A DNA stretch of 64,000 nucleotides. Source: Guptibacillus hwajinpoensis. GTDB lineage: Bacteria; Bacillota; Bacilli; Bacillales; Guptibacillaceae. This document shows, piece by piece, positions 19,148-28,901 of this stretch. The stretch is from contig NZ_JAIVAE010000011.1 in NCBI RefSeq assembly GCF_020171785.1, positions 1 through 64,000 of the forward strand, read 5' to 3'. The notes beneath the pieces were generated by a model. It made no database searches, had not been told where the DNA came from, and saw only the letters and a program-made list of their open reading frames with translations. Positions within the stretch are counted from its first letter, which is position 1, and the number at the start of each line of letters is the position of its first letter. Made by a program: the position numbers and the translations under genes.

Positions 19148-20484
19148 TTCTTACTATCTGATTTGATCCGCTCACTGAAATAATCCAGTCTTTTTTGAAT
19201 GGTTCTTTCGTGGCCACGCTCAGTAGGTTTATAGAACGTTTTTCTTATCATATGATCAGGTAGGTATTGTTGAGGAACGTAACCTCCTGGATAATTATGT
19301 GGGTATTTGTAGTCAACGCCGTGGCCGAGTTCTGAAGCCCCTTTGTAGTGGGAATCACGTAAATGGACAGGGACAGTGCCGTTTTTCTCCTTTTTTACTG
19401 CGGCAAGCGCCGCATCTATACCAGAAATAACGCCATTGCTTTTAGGGGCGGTAGCAAGGTATAAAGCTGCTTCAGCTAGCGGAATTCTAGCTTCCGGCAT
19501 TCCAATGAATTCGACCGCATAAGTTGCGGCGTGTGCAATAAGAAGTGCGTTCGGATCAGCAAGTCCAATATCTTCAGCAGCGTGAACATAAAGACGTCTT
19601 GCAATGAAGCGAGGGTCTTCGCCTGCATAAATCATTTTAGCTAACCAATATAGCGTAGCATCCGGATCTGATCCTCGTATACTTTTAATAAAAGCTGAAA
19701 CGGTATCATAGTGATTGTCGCTATCTTTATCATACTGAAGTACACGTTGTTGAATGGACTCTTCTGCGATTGCGAGTGTAATCATGAGCTGCCCATCCTG
19801 ATTTGGAGTTGTCGTAAGAACGGCTAGTTCCAATGCATTTAGCGCCGTTCTGGCGTCACCGTTTGAAACATCAATGAGATGATCGATAGCATCGTTTTCA
19901 ATTTCAATATTATATTTTCCAAAACCGCGATCTTTGTCCTCGATCGCCTGGTAAAGAATGTTCTTAATAGTTGTTTCGTTTAGGTGTTCAAAACGAAATA
20001 ATCTTGAGCGAGAAAGGAGTGCCGCGTTAATTTCAAACATCGGACTTTCTGTTGTAGCCCCGATTAAAACGATCGTTCCATCTTCAACGAAAGGAAGAAG
20101 CGCATCTTGTTGCGATTTATTAAAGCGGTGGATTTCATCAATAAAGAGTACTGTTTTTTGACCGTCAAGCTTCAAGCGATCTTTTGCTTCGGAGGTCAAT
20201 CTTCTAATGTCAGCGACTCCGGACGTTACGGCATTTAGCTGTTCAAAATGAGCTGATGTCGTATTGGCAATAATGCGAGCTAGGGTTGTTTTCCCCGTTC
20301 CGGGAGGGCCAAAAAAGATCATAGGTGTTAGTTGATCTGCTTGAATGGCTCTTCTTAATAACTTTCCATCTCCAATAATATGATCCTGTCCAATAAATTC
20401 CTCGATTGATCTCGGTCGCATCCTACTTGCGAGTGGTCCTGAAGTAGTGTTGCTATTATCTTTTGGATAATCAAATAGATCCAT
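19141..20484 (-). CDS. rarA: replication-associated recombination protein A (MgsA/RarA)
   Basis: AAA+ ATPase of the clamp-loader clade, 447 aa, acting at stalled replication forks with SSB. Walker A is GPPGTGKTT (residues 59-67), Walker B is LFIDEIHR, and sensor 1 is GATTES. The C-terminal tetramerisation domain carries EDIGLADP and the family motif [14 protein letters not shown]. It corresponds to yrvN of B. subtilis, also beside cymR. It is transcribed away from the yczE-like gene. Confidence 0.94.
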   Translation of the reverse strand: MDLFDYPKDNSNTTSGPLASRMRPRSIEEFIGQDHIIGDGKLLRRAIQADQLTPMIFFGPPGTGKTTLARIIANTTSAHFEQLNAVTSGVADIRRLTSEAKDRLKLDGQKTVLFIDEIHRFNKSQQDALLPFVEDGTIVLIGATTESPMFEINAALLSRSRLFRFEHLNETTIKNILYQAIEDKDRGFGKYNIEIENDAIDHLIDVSNGDARTALNALELAVLTTTPNQDGQLMITLAIAEESIQQRVLQYDKDSDNHYDTVSAFIKSIRGSDPDATLYWLAKMIYAGEDPRFIARRLYVHAAEDIGLADPNALLIAHAATYAVEFIGMPEARIPLAEAALYLATAPKSNGVISGIDAALAAVKKEKNGTVPVHLRDSHYKGASELGHGVDYKYPHNYPGGYVPQQYLPDHMIRKTFYKPTERGHERTIQKRLDYFSERIKSDSKKP

Positions 20485-20631
20485 AGAAAACCCGTCCTTT
20501 CATAGTTATTTGAAACATACTATACGGGTTTTGGAAATGCAAGAAAAAGCGGTTCGTGCTATAATAGCAAAGGTTTACTAACAGAAACAATAGCTAGATA
20601 GATGAGATTAGTTTGAGATAAGAGGGATGAA

Positions 20632-21339
20632 ATGAAACAAGCGAATAGGGGCATATCCTGGTTCTGGATGAGCTGGGCAATCTTTGTTACAGGTCTTTTA
20701 GTTATGGCTTTTGGAATTGCTCTCATGATTCGTGCAGAAGCTGGAAGTGCGCCGTGGGATGTATTCCATATCGGACTTTATCAACAGTTCGGATTAACGA
20801 TTGGTACGTGGTCCATTATCATAGGTTTCGTGATTATTGGGGCGACGTCTTTATTAGAACAGTCGTGGCCGAAGCTTGGTGCTTTCCTGAATATGCTTCT
20901 AGTTGGCGTTTTTATTGACATTTATTTATGGCTTCCTTTTCTTAAAACCCCTGATCATTTACCGGGAAAATTGGTTATGCTGAGTAGTGGAATTCTTATT
21001 ATGGGGTATGGAATTGGTCTCTATATTGCGGCAGATAGAGGAGCAGGTCCAAGAGATAGCTTAATGCTTGTCTTAACCGAGCGCACGGGTTGGAAAGTAC
21101 AACGAATTCGCCTTTCAATGGAAATGGTGGTTCTTTTTCTTGGATGGCTATTACAAGGGCCGGTTAATATTGGAACGCTTTTGTTTTGTATAACGATTGG
21201 TCCGATCGTTGGTTATTCTTTGCCACAGTGTAAAACGTTTGTCGCTCGATTGATAGAAAGAGGTGGAAGAAATGAAGATATCAACAAAAGGAAGATACGG
21301 ATTAACGATTATGATGGAGTTAGCAAAAAAGCACGGTGA
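20632..21339 (+). CDS. YczE/YyaS/YitT-family membrane protein
   Basis: Protein of 235 aa with five or six TM segments and family motifs GSAPWDVFHIGL (residues 38-49) and DRGAGPRDSLM. B. subtilis YczE is needed for surfactin-linked processes through an unknown mechanism; I would not transfer a role. The last 22 codons, a charged tail after the final TM segment, overlap the start of cymR by 68 bp in another frame. This makes the tail dispensable-looking and couples the genes. Confidence 0.8.
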   Translation: MKQANRGISWFWMSWAIFVTGLLVMAFGIALMIRAEAGSAPWDVFHIGLYQQFGLTIGTWSIIIGFVIIGATSLLEQSWPKLGAFLNMLLVGVFIDIYLWLPFLKTPDHLPGKLVMLSSGILIMGYGIGLYIAADRGAGPRDSLMLVLTERTGWKVQRIRLSMEMVVLFLGWLLQGPVNIGTLLFCITIGPIVGYSLPQCKTFVARLIERGGRNEDINKRKIRINDYDGVSKKAR

Positions 21340-21691
21340 TGGACCTATTTCTTTGAAATCCATTGCTAGAAGCAAAGACTTATCAGAGCACTATCTCGAA
21401 CAGCTTGTTGCCCCATTACGTAATGCCGGTCTCGTTAAAAGTGTTCGCGGAGCATATGGTGGCTATATTCTTGCACAAGAAGCGAATTCAATTACAGCAG
21501 GGGACATTATTCGCGTGCTAGAAGGACCGATTAGTCCGGTTGAAGTAATGGATGATGAGGAACCTGCCAAACGAGATCTTTGGTTGAAAATACGAGATGC
21601 TGTAAAAGATGTTCTGGATTCAACTACGCTTGAAGACCTTGCAACTTATGAAGGAGAAGGCGAACAAGATAGCTATATGTTCTATATTTAG
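21272..21691 (+). CDS. cymR: Rrf2-family cysteine metabolism repressor CymR
   Basis: Winged-helix repressor of 139 aa (B. subtilis CymR 138) that, in complex with CysK, represses sulfur-uptake and cysteine genes. The N-terminal helix-turn-helix is KSIARSKDLSEHYLEQLVAPL. Unlike FeS-containing Rrf2 proteins it has no cysteine at all, which fits CymR rather than IscR. ATG 21272 follows AGAGGTGG by five bases; the GTG nine bases upstream overlaps that site. iscS and mnmA follow, as in B. subtilis, and a likely target, the yrrT operon, lies at 38967. Confidence 0.92.
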   Translation: MKISTKGRYGLTIMMELAKKHGDGPISLKSIARSKDLSEHYLEQLVAPLRNAGLVKSVRGAYGGYILAQEANSITAGDIIRVLEGPISPVEVMDDEEPAKRDLWLKIRDAVKDVLDSTTLEDLATYEGEGEQDSYMFYI

Positions 21692-21728
21692 TTGCCAGTC
21701 CACGGCTGGTCGTAAGAGGTGAATAGGA

Positions 21729-22871
21729 ATGAATGCAATTTATATGGACCACGCTGCAACTTCGCCCGTCCATCCTGATGTGATGAAGGCCATAATGTCT
21801 TCACTTCAAAATGACTTTGGTAATCCATCCAGTATCCATCAGTTTGGTCGGAAATCGCGTCACGCACTTGATGAATCAAGAAGCAATCTTGCGAGGAGTA
21901 TTCATGCTAACCCGAATGAAGTGATTTTCACTAGTGGGGGGACAGAAGCAGATAACCTTGCAATTATCGGAGCTGCAAAAGGAAACCAGGCAAAAGGAAA
22001 TCATATTATTACAACGTCGATTGAGCATCATGCAGCATTAAATGCGTGCAAAGGACTTGAAAACGAAGGCTTTAGTGTGACCTACTTACCAGTAAATGAG
22101 AATGGTAGGATTTCGATAACTGATTTAAAAGATGCGATACGTTCAGAAACGATCTTGATTACGGTTATGTATGGAAACAACGAAGTAGGAACCATACAAC
22201 CTATTGCAGAAATCGCCAGAATAGCAAACGATTCTGGTATCTTATTTCATACAGATGCTGTTCAGGCTTATGGGTTAATCGACCTGAATGTGAAGGAAAT
22301 GGGCATTGATCTCCTTTCTGTTTCAGCTCATAAGATTAACGGACCTAAAGGTGTAGGTTTTCTGTATGCAAAGGCTGGCACAAAGTTAGTTCCTTATTCT
22401 TATGGTGGAGAGCAAGAGCGTAAGCGCCGTGCCGGTACGGAAAACGTGGCTGGCATCGTTGGCATGGAGAAGGCAGCTGAGCTGATGCATGTAGATAGAG
22501 ATGCGAAAGTCGAGCTTTATCAAAATATGAAGCAAGTGATGATCGATATATTTGATGAAGAATCTATTTCTTATCTAGTGAACGGAGATAGTCAAAACAT
22601 GCTTCCACACGTGATGAATATTAGCTTTTTAGATGCAAAGGTTGAGCCCATGCTAATGAATCTTGATCTTGCAGGAATTGCGGTTTCAAGTGGATCGGCT
22701 TGTACGGCAGGGTCCCATGAACCTTCCCACGTGTTAACAGCTATGTTTGGAGATAATGAGCGAACAGAGACGGCGATTCGATTTAGTTTTGGATATGGAA
22801 ATTCGATCGATGATGCTAAGAGAGCAGCCGGTGAAGTCGTTAAGATTGTCAATCGGTTAAAGAAGTTATAA
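21729..22871 (+). CDS. iscS: cysteine desulfurase (YrvO type)
   Basis: PLP-dependent class V aminotransferase-fold enzyme, 380 aa, which takes sulfur from cysteine as a persulfide. The PLP lysine is in SAHKINGPKGVGF near residue 200 and the catalytic cysteine is in SSGSACTAGSHEPSH near residue 325. It lies 44 bp before mnmA, and in B. subtilis the corresponding YrvO hands sulfur to MnmA for tRNA 2-thiouridine, so it is a dedicated donor rather than the general SufS. RBS AGAGGTG. Confidence 0.93.
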   Translation: MNAIYMDHAATSPVHPDVMKAIMSSLQNDFGNPSSIHQFGRKSRHALDESRSNLARSIHANPNEVIFTSGGTEADNLAIIGAAKGNQAKGNHIITTSIEHHAALNACKGLENEGFSVTYLPVNENGRISITDLKDAIRSETILITVMYGNNEVGTIQPIAEIARIANDSGILFHTDAVQAYGLIDLNVKEMGIDLLSVSAHKINGPKGVGFLYAKAGTKLVPYSYGGEQERKRRAGTENVAGIVGMEKAAELMHVDRDAKVELYQNMKQVMIDIFDEESISYLVNGDSQNMLPHVMNISFLDAKVEPMLMNLDLAGIAVSSGSACTAGSHEPSHVLTAMFGDNERTETAIRFSFGYGNSIDDAKRAAGEVVKIVNRLKKL

Positions 22872-22876
22872 AATAG

Positions 22877-24031
<1,155 letters not shown>

Positions 24032-24037
24032 TGACAC

Positions 24038-24070
24038 GCCTCATTTCAAAAAGAAATGGGGCTGTTTTTT
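24038..24070 (+). terminator. terminator after mnmA
   Basis: Stem GCCTCATTTC / GAAATGGGGC (one G-U pair), loop AAAAA, then a six-base T run. Confidence 0.8.
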
Positions 24071-24139
24071 GAGGTGAAGAATCAACTGCTAACTTATGCT
24101 AAACTAGAGAATAAGCAAAAGAAATAAGGAGTTTTTAAG

Positions 24140-24808
24140 ATGAGCCAAAAAAATGAACAAGCGATTGAAGCGATGAATAATGGAGAATTAGAAAAAGCTG
24201 TAACGCTACTATATGAAGCGATTGAAGAGAACCCTAAAGATCCGGTTGCTTATACGAATATTGGAAACCTCCTTGCACAGGCAGGGGAAATTAAGCAGGC
24301 TGTTGCATATTTTGAAAAAGCGATTGATCTCGATGAAACGCAAGGGACAGCGTATTATGGCGCAGGAAATGCATTCTTTGAACTAGAACAGTACAAAGAC
24401 GCTGCAGATATGTATCAAAAGGCGATTCAGCAGGGACTTGATCAAAGCGATGTTCACTTTATGATGGGCCAATGCTTTATGATGCAGGATGCGCTACGTT
24501 TAGCGTTACCTTTCTTCCAGAGAGCTGTTGAACTTAATGAGGAAGATTCAGAAGCTCGTTTCCAGTATGCACTTTGTCTTGCGCAAGATGGGGCAGTCGA
24601 TGTGGCTCTTCCTCAGTTTGAGAGAGTTGTTGAAGAAGACCCTGATCATGCAGATGCATGGTTTAACTTGGGTGTGAGCTATGCTTATCAAGAAAATTTG
24701 GAGAAAGCAATTAGCTGTTTTGATCGTGCACTCGCTATTCAACCAGATCATCTCTTAGCAGGTAATGGGAAGAAACAAATGGAACAAGCGATGAACAATA
24801 ACAATTAA
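24140..24808 (+). CDS. yrrB: tetratricopeptide-repeat protein YrrB
   Basis: Protein of 222 aa made almost entirely of six TPR units (34-residue period; consensus pieces AYTNIGNLLAQAGE, AYYGAGNAFFELEQYKDA, AWFNLGVSYAYQENLEKA). It is a protein-protein scaffold in the cytoplasm; the partner is unknown. YrrB lies between mnmA and recD2 in B. subtilis too, and this tie to tRNA modification is only positional. ATG with TAAGGAG. Confidence 0.85.
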   Translation: MSQKNEQAIEAMNNGELEKAVTLLYEAIEENPKDPVAYTNIGNLLAQAGEIKQAVAYFEKAIDLDETQGTAYYGAGNAFFELEQYKDAADMYQKAIQQGLDQSDVHFMMGQCFMMQDALRLALPFFQRAVELNEEDSEARFQYALCLAQDGAVDVALPQFERVVEEDPDHADAWFNLGVSYAYQENLEKAISCFDRALAIQPDHLLAGNGKKQMEQAMNNNN

Positions 24809-24835
24809 ATTTTAAGTTATTGGAGAGAAGATCTT

Positions 24836-27106
24836 ATGGATCAGCCACAAAAAGGCTATATCAAAGGAAGACCGATACAAATGATTTTCTTCAATGAAGA
24901 TAGTTTGTATGGGGTGGCAAGACTACGAATTTCAGAAACGAATGAACCCTACGATGAGAAAGAAGTCGTTGTAAATGGAATGATTCCAAGACTTTTGGAA
25001 GATGAAACTTACGTTTTCTATGGACGGTTTACAGACCATCCGCGCTACGGAAAACAGTATGCTGTTGAATCATTTGAGCGACAGATGCCTGAATCCAAAC
25101 CGGGGCTTGTTCAATACTTATCAAGTGATTTATTCCATGGAATTGGTGAAAAGACGGCGGAATCGATTGTTGATGCGCTAGGAGAGCGCGCCATAGCTAA
25201 GATTATGCGTGATCCTTCAATATTAAGTAAGGTACCAAAGCTATCTGAAGAAAAAGCAAAAGGATTATATGATTCTCTCATGGAGCATCAGGGGCTTGAC
25301 CAAATTATGATTCGATTAACTGAATTAGGGTTTGGACCGAGACTATCAATGAAAATTTTTAAAGCATATAAGCAAGAAACACTCGAAATTGTTGAGAAAA
25401 ATCCTTATCAGCTTATCCAAGATGTGGAAGGCATTGGTTTTCGTCGAGCGGACGATTTAGGGAAATCAATTGGTATTGAGGGAAAGCATCCTGATCGCAT
25501 TAGAGCGGCGTGTCTTCATACGTTAAATGAACAAACGTTACAGGAAGGACATGTGTATCTAGAGTACGATGCTTTGATTCGATCTGTAAATGAGCTGCTA
25601 GGTGATCGACTTGATGAAGCAGATATTTCAAGGGAACTGATTTCGCTCTACGAGAGTGATAAGTTAATTCTTGATCGAGAGAGAATCTATTTACATTCAC
25701 TTTACTATGCTGAAAAAGGTCTTGTCACTGGATTAAATAATGTGATGTCACAAACAGAGTATGCTGATTCTTTTCCTGAATCTGAATTTTATCGCGCACT
25801 TGGAGATCTCGAAGAACGACTTGGGATTCAATATGCGCCATCACAGCGTGAAGCGGTGCAAAAAGCGATATCGTCTCCGTTCATGATTTTGACTGGAGGA
25901 CCTGGTACGGGCAAAACAACCGTTATAAAAGGGATTGTTGAGCTTTATGCTGAATTAAATGGCCTTTCTTTAGATCCAAAAGATTACACAAAAGAAAACC
26001 CCTTTCCCGTTCTGCTCGTCGCACCAACAGGAAGAGCAGCCAAACGAATGAGTGAAGCAACCGGATTACCGGCTTTCACGATACATAGATTACTGGGCTG
26101 GAAAGGTGAGGCGGGATTTGAACATGATGAGAATAATCCAATTGAAGGTAGATTATTAATTGTTGACGAAGTATCTATGGTTGACGTGTGGCTAGCCAAT
26201 CAATTATTTAAATCCTTACCATCTCAAATTCAAGTAATTGTTGTTGGTGATGAAGATCAACTTCCTTCAGTAGGACCAGGACAGGTCCTTAAGGATATGA
26301 TTGATTCACATGCTGTTCCCGTTAGTAAACTGACGGACATTTATCGGCAGGCTGAAGGCTCTTCAATTATTGATCTTGCCCACTCCATTAAAGAAGGAGA
26401 GCTTCCAGAAGAGTTCCATAAACCGACGCCTGATCGAAGGTTCTTTCCTTGTTCTCAACCGCAGATTATTGAGGTTGTTTCGCAAGTTTGTGGCAATGCA
26501 TTAAAGAAGGGGTACTCTCCTCGGGATATTCAAGTTCTTGCTCCCATGTATCGAGGATCAGCTGGAGTGGATCGACTAAACCAGGAGCTTCAAAAGCTAT
26601 TTAATCCTCCAACAGATCAGCGAAGAGAGCTGTTGCATGGAGATCTCGTTTATCGAGTCGGAGATAAAGTTCTACAACTGGTAAATAATCCTGAAGACAA
26701 TGTCTTTAATGGGGATATGGGCGAAGTGGTTTCTGTATTCTTTGCGAAAGAAAATATTGAAAAGCAGGATCAACTTGTTGTTTCTTTTGATGGACAAGAA
26801 GTGGTTTATGACAGGCCTGACTTTAATCAATTAACACATGCCTACTGCTGCTCAATCCATAAATCCCAGGGTAGTGAGTTTCCAATTGTGGTGCTTCCTA
26901 TTGTAAAAGGGTATTATCGGATGCTGCGGAAGAACCTTCTTTATACAGCCGTTACAAGAAGCAAGGATTATTTGATTTTGTGCGGCGAAGAAGATGCGAT
27001 TAAGCTTGCTATAAAAACAGAAGATGATCAGATTCGAAATACGCAGTTATCAGAGAAATTGCAAGAAATGATTGGTGAACAACCAACAATTGAAGAATCA
27101 ATCTAA
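24836..27106 (+). CDS. recD2: RecD2 (YrrC) SF1B DNA helicase
   Basis: 5'-3' helicase of 756 aa (B. subtilis RecD2 is about 800) of the type not tied to RecBC, with roles in mismatch repair and fork maintenance. It has an N-terminal OB-like region, helix-hairpin-helix repeats (SDLFHGIGEKTAESIV; NPYQLIQDVEGIGFRRAD) and Walker A GGPGTGKTT near residue 355. LLIVDEVSMVD and the C-terminal SF1 motif YCCSIHKSQGSEFP follow, with TAVTRSKDYL at the end. It is complete and ends in a hairpin. Confidence 0.93.
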   Translation: MDQPQKGYIKGRPIQMIFFNEDSLYGVARLRISETNEPYDEKEVVVNGMIPRLLEDETYVFYGRFTDHPRYGKQYAVESFERQMPESKPGLVQYLSSDLFHGIGEKTAESIVDALGERAIAKIMRDPSILSKVPKLSEEKAKGLYDSLMEHQGLDQIMIRLTELGFGPRLSMKIFKAYKQETLEIVEKNPYQLIQDVEGIGFRRADDLGKSIGIEGKHPDRIRAACLHTLNEQTLQEGHVYLEYDALIRSVNELLGDRLDEADISRELISLYESDKLILDRERIYLHSLYYAEKGLVTGLNNVMSQTEYADSFPESEFYRALGDLEERLGIQYAPSQREAVQKAISSPFMILTGGPGTGKTTVIKGIVELYAELNGLSLDPKDYTKENPFPVLLVAPTGRAAKRMSEATGLPAFTIHRLLGWKGEAGFEHDENNPIEGRLLIVDEVSMVDVWLANQLFKSLPSQIQVIVVGDEDQLPSVGPGQVLKDMIDSHAVPVSKLTDIYRQAEGSSIIDLAHSIKEGELPEEFHKPTPDRRFFPCSQPQIIEVVSQVCGNALKKGYSPRDIQVLAPMYRGSAGVDRLNQELQKLFNPPTDQRRELLHGDLVYRVGDKVLQLVNNPEDNVFNGDMGEVVSVFFAKENIEKQDQLVVSFDGQEVVYDRPDFNQLTHAYCCSIHKSQGSEFPIVVLPIVKGYYRMLRKNLLYTAVTRSKDYLILCGEEDAIKLAIKTEDDQIRNTQLSEKLQEMIGEQPTIEESI

Positions 27107-27134
27107 AAGTCAGAGAATTTCCTGGCTTTTTTTT
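27105..27134 (+). terminator. terminator after recD2
   Basis: Stem AAAAGTCAG / CTGGCTTTT with eight T residues; it overlaps the recD2 stop codon. Confidence 0.75.
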
Positions 27135-27250
27135 ATTGAAAAGACTTTTGGACAGGGATGCACTTCTAGAGCTGTTGTATAGAAAGTGGAGCGTGTGGGC
27201 AGGATGGAATGTATATCTTCTTAAATAGCTCGATTAGGAGGCGTATGGAG

Positions 27251-27439
27251 ATGAATTGTCCAAATTGCAAAAGTAAAAATATAGGGAAGATCGGTGCCAA
27301 TCAATTCTATTGTTGGAACTGTTTTGTGGAAATGTCTGTGGTCAAAGGTGTACTCTCCCTTCATCAAGTAGAAGAAGATGGTTCACTTACATCCCTTGAT
27401 GATTTATTTGAAGATTATGATATGCGAGTTGAACTGTAG
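27251..27439 (+). CDS. small zinc-ribbon protein
   Basis: A 62-aa protein that begins MNCPNC and has a second pair, CWNC, 17 residues on, so a four-cysteine zinc ribbon. The C-terminal half is acidic (VEEDGSLTSLDDLFEDYD). ATG 27251 is nine bases from TTAGGAGG; ATG 27245 is too close to it. It lies between recD2 and yrrI with its own ribosome site. The family is not identified; small zinc ribbons may bind RNA, DNA or protein. Confidence 0.6.
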   Translation: MNCPNCKSKNIGKIGANQFYCWNCFVEMSVVKGVLSLHQVEEDGSLTSLDDLFEDYDMRVEL

Positions 27440-27466
27440 ATGGCGTGATAGCTGGAGGGATCAAAT

Positions 27467-28531
27467 GTGAAGCGTGAATGGAACCTTAATTGGCTCATTT
27501 ATTTAACAACCCTTCTGCTCGTATTTCTATGTGTGTATTTGTTATTGAAATTAGCTCCGATTTGGGAGCCGATTGTAAATGTGTTAACGGTATTGATCGT
27601 TCCCTTTTTAATTGCTTCTCTCATCACATATTTACTTCACCCGATTGTAGAGAAAATTCATAAAGAAGGACTACCAAGAGGTGTTGCTGTCCTCTTAATC
27701 TATCTCTTGTTTTTTGGAGGCACTGGGTATGCAATTGTTAAAGGTATTCCGCATATTGTGAAGCAGTCACAGGAGTTAATGGAGAACGTACCGATGTTTA
27801 TTGATATGTATCGAGATGCGGTGCACCATACCTATGACTTTACAGCTAATTTACCTCCTGCTCTTCAAGAAAAGGTGGATCAATCGTTTCAGGATGCTGA
27901 AGATGCTGTTAACCATACATTAACACTTGCAATTGAAATAGCAAAAAAGCTGCTAAGTTCTATTTTTATTATCATGATTATTCCCTTTATTGTGTTCTAT
28001 TTGCTTAAAGATTTCGAAGATTTAAAGAAAATAGCTTGGAGAGTTACGCCTCCAAAATGGAGAATACCGGGTAGAAACGTATTGATTCGAATTGATGAAT
28101 CCCTTGGGAATTACATTCGAGGTCAATTTTTTGTCATTAGTGTTCTAGGTGTTCTTGCTGCACTAGGCTTTTGGTTAATTAAGCTTCCATATGCGATCTT
28201 GCTTGGCATTATTGTTGGCGTAACAGATATTATTCCGTATTTTGGTCCTTTTTTAGGGGCGGCGCCAGCATTATTAATTGCGTCAACTGTTTCAGTTAAA
28301 ATGACGTTGGTTACGATCATCGTCATTATTGTTCTTCAGTTTATTGAAAGCAATATCCTTTCTCCCTATATTGTAGGGAAAAGTTTGCATATTCACCCGG
28401 TGGTTATTATTTTCGGCCTGCTAGCAGGAGGAGAAATTGCCGGTGTGATTGGATTGATACTGGCAGTTCCTGTGCTGGCCGTTTTAAAGGCGCTCATTCT
28501 CTATCGCAACGAAGATGAACGAAGCAATTGA
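27467..28531 (+). CDS. yrrI: AI-2E family (PF01594) membrane protein YrrI
   Basis: Polytopic protein of 354 aa with about eight TM segments: two near the N-terminus, a long external stretch at about 75-160, then a conserved bundle. Family signatures are DESLGNYIRGQ and the PYFGPFLGAAPA loop. The family includes the E. coli AI-2 exporter TqsA and Na+/H+ antiporters of halophiles, so the substrate is open. Start GTG 27467 is set by GGAGGG at seven bases. Its last codons contain the -35 box of the alaS promoter. Confidence 0.82.
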   Translation: MKREWNLNWLIYLTTLLLVFLCVYLLLKLAPIWEPIVNVLTVLIVPFLIASLITYLLHPIVEKIHKEGLPRGVAVLLIYLLFFGGTGYAIVKGIPHIVKQSQELMENVPMFIDMYRDAVHHTYDFTANLPPALQEKVDQSFQDAEDAVNHTLTLAIEIAKKLLSSIFIIMIIPFIVFYLLKDFEDLKKIAWRVTPPKWRIPGRNVLIRIDESLGNYIRGQFFVISVLGVLAALGFWLIKLPYAILLGIIVGVTDIIPYFGPFLGAAPALLIASTVSVKMTLVTIIVIIVLQFIESNILSPYIVGKSLHIHPVVIIFGLLAGGEIAGVIGLILAVPVLAVLKALILYRNEDERSN

Positions 28532-28557
28532 CAAACGATTCAAGCTCTGACTATAAT
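28528..28557 (+). promoter_or_regulatory. sigma-A promoter of the alaS T-box leader
   Basis: Perfect TTGACA and perfect TATAAT, spacer 18. The -35 box overlaps the yrrI stop codon. Confidence 0.88.
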
Positions 28558-28562
28558 TATTT

Positions 28563-28837
28563 CAGAGATTAAGAAACAAAACACATTGACGGATCCAGTA
28601 TGTTGACCCCTATTCATGAATACAAAATGTATTCCTAAGAGAGAAGCTCCTTGGCTGAAAGAGCTTTATGAATTGATCAGCAGAACGCTAATCCTGAGTG
28701 CGGATTAATCCCCGCCGTCTCGACCTCGTTACGGTCGCTTGAGGTGATAGACGATGATGTCTATAACCAGGGTGGTACCGCGTGAGTATGAAAACAAAAC
28801 TCTCGTCCCTGATTTATTCAGGGATGGGAGTTTTTTT
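28563..28837 (+). ncRNA. T-box riboswitch of alaS
   Basis: tRNA-Ala-sensing leader. The core AGGGTGGTACCGCG is at 28769-28782. The terminator (TCTCGTCCCTGA stem with its complement, 28801-28830) is followed by a T run to 28837. Stem I lies at about 28590-28710, and the likely specifier is GCT at 28687-28689 (Ala). The specifier is assigned by eye. Confidence 0.92.
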
Positions 28838-28901
28838 GTATGTAAAAAAACCACCTAGAATAGCGAAAGAGTTCAATCAGAATTGAAGGAGGATGTTTCG
28901 T

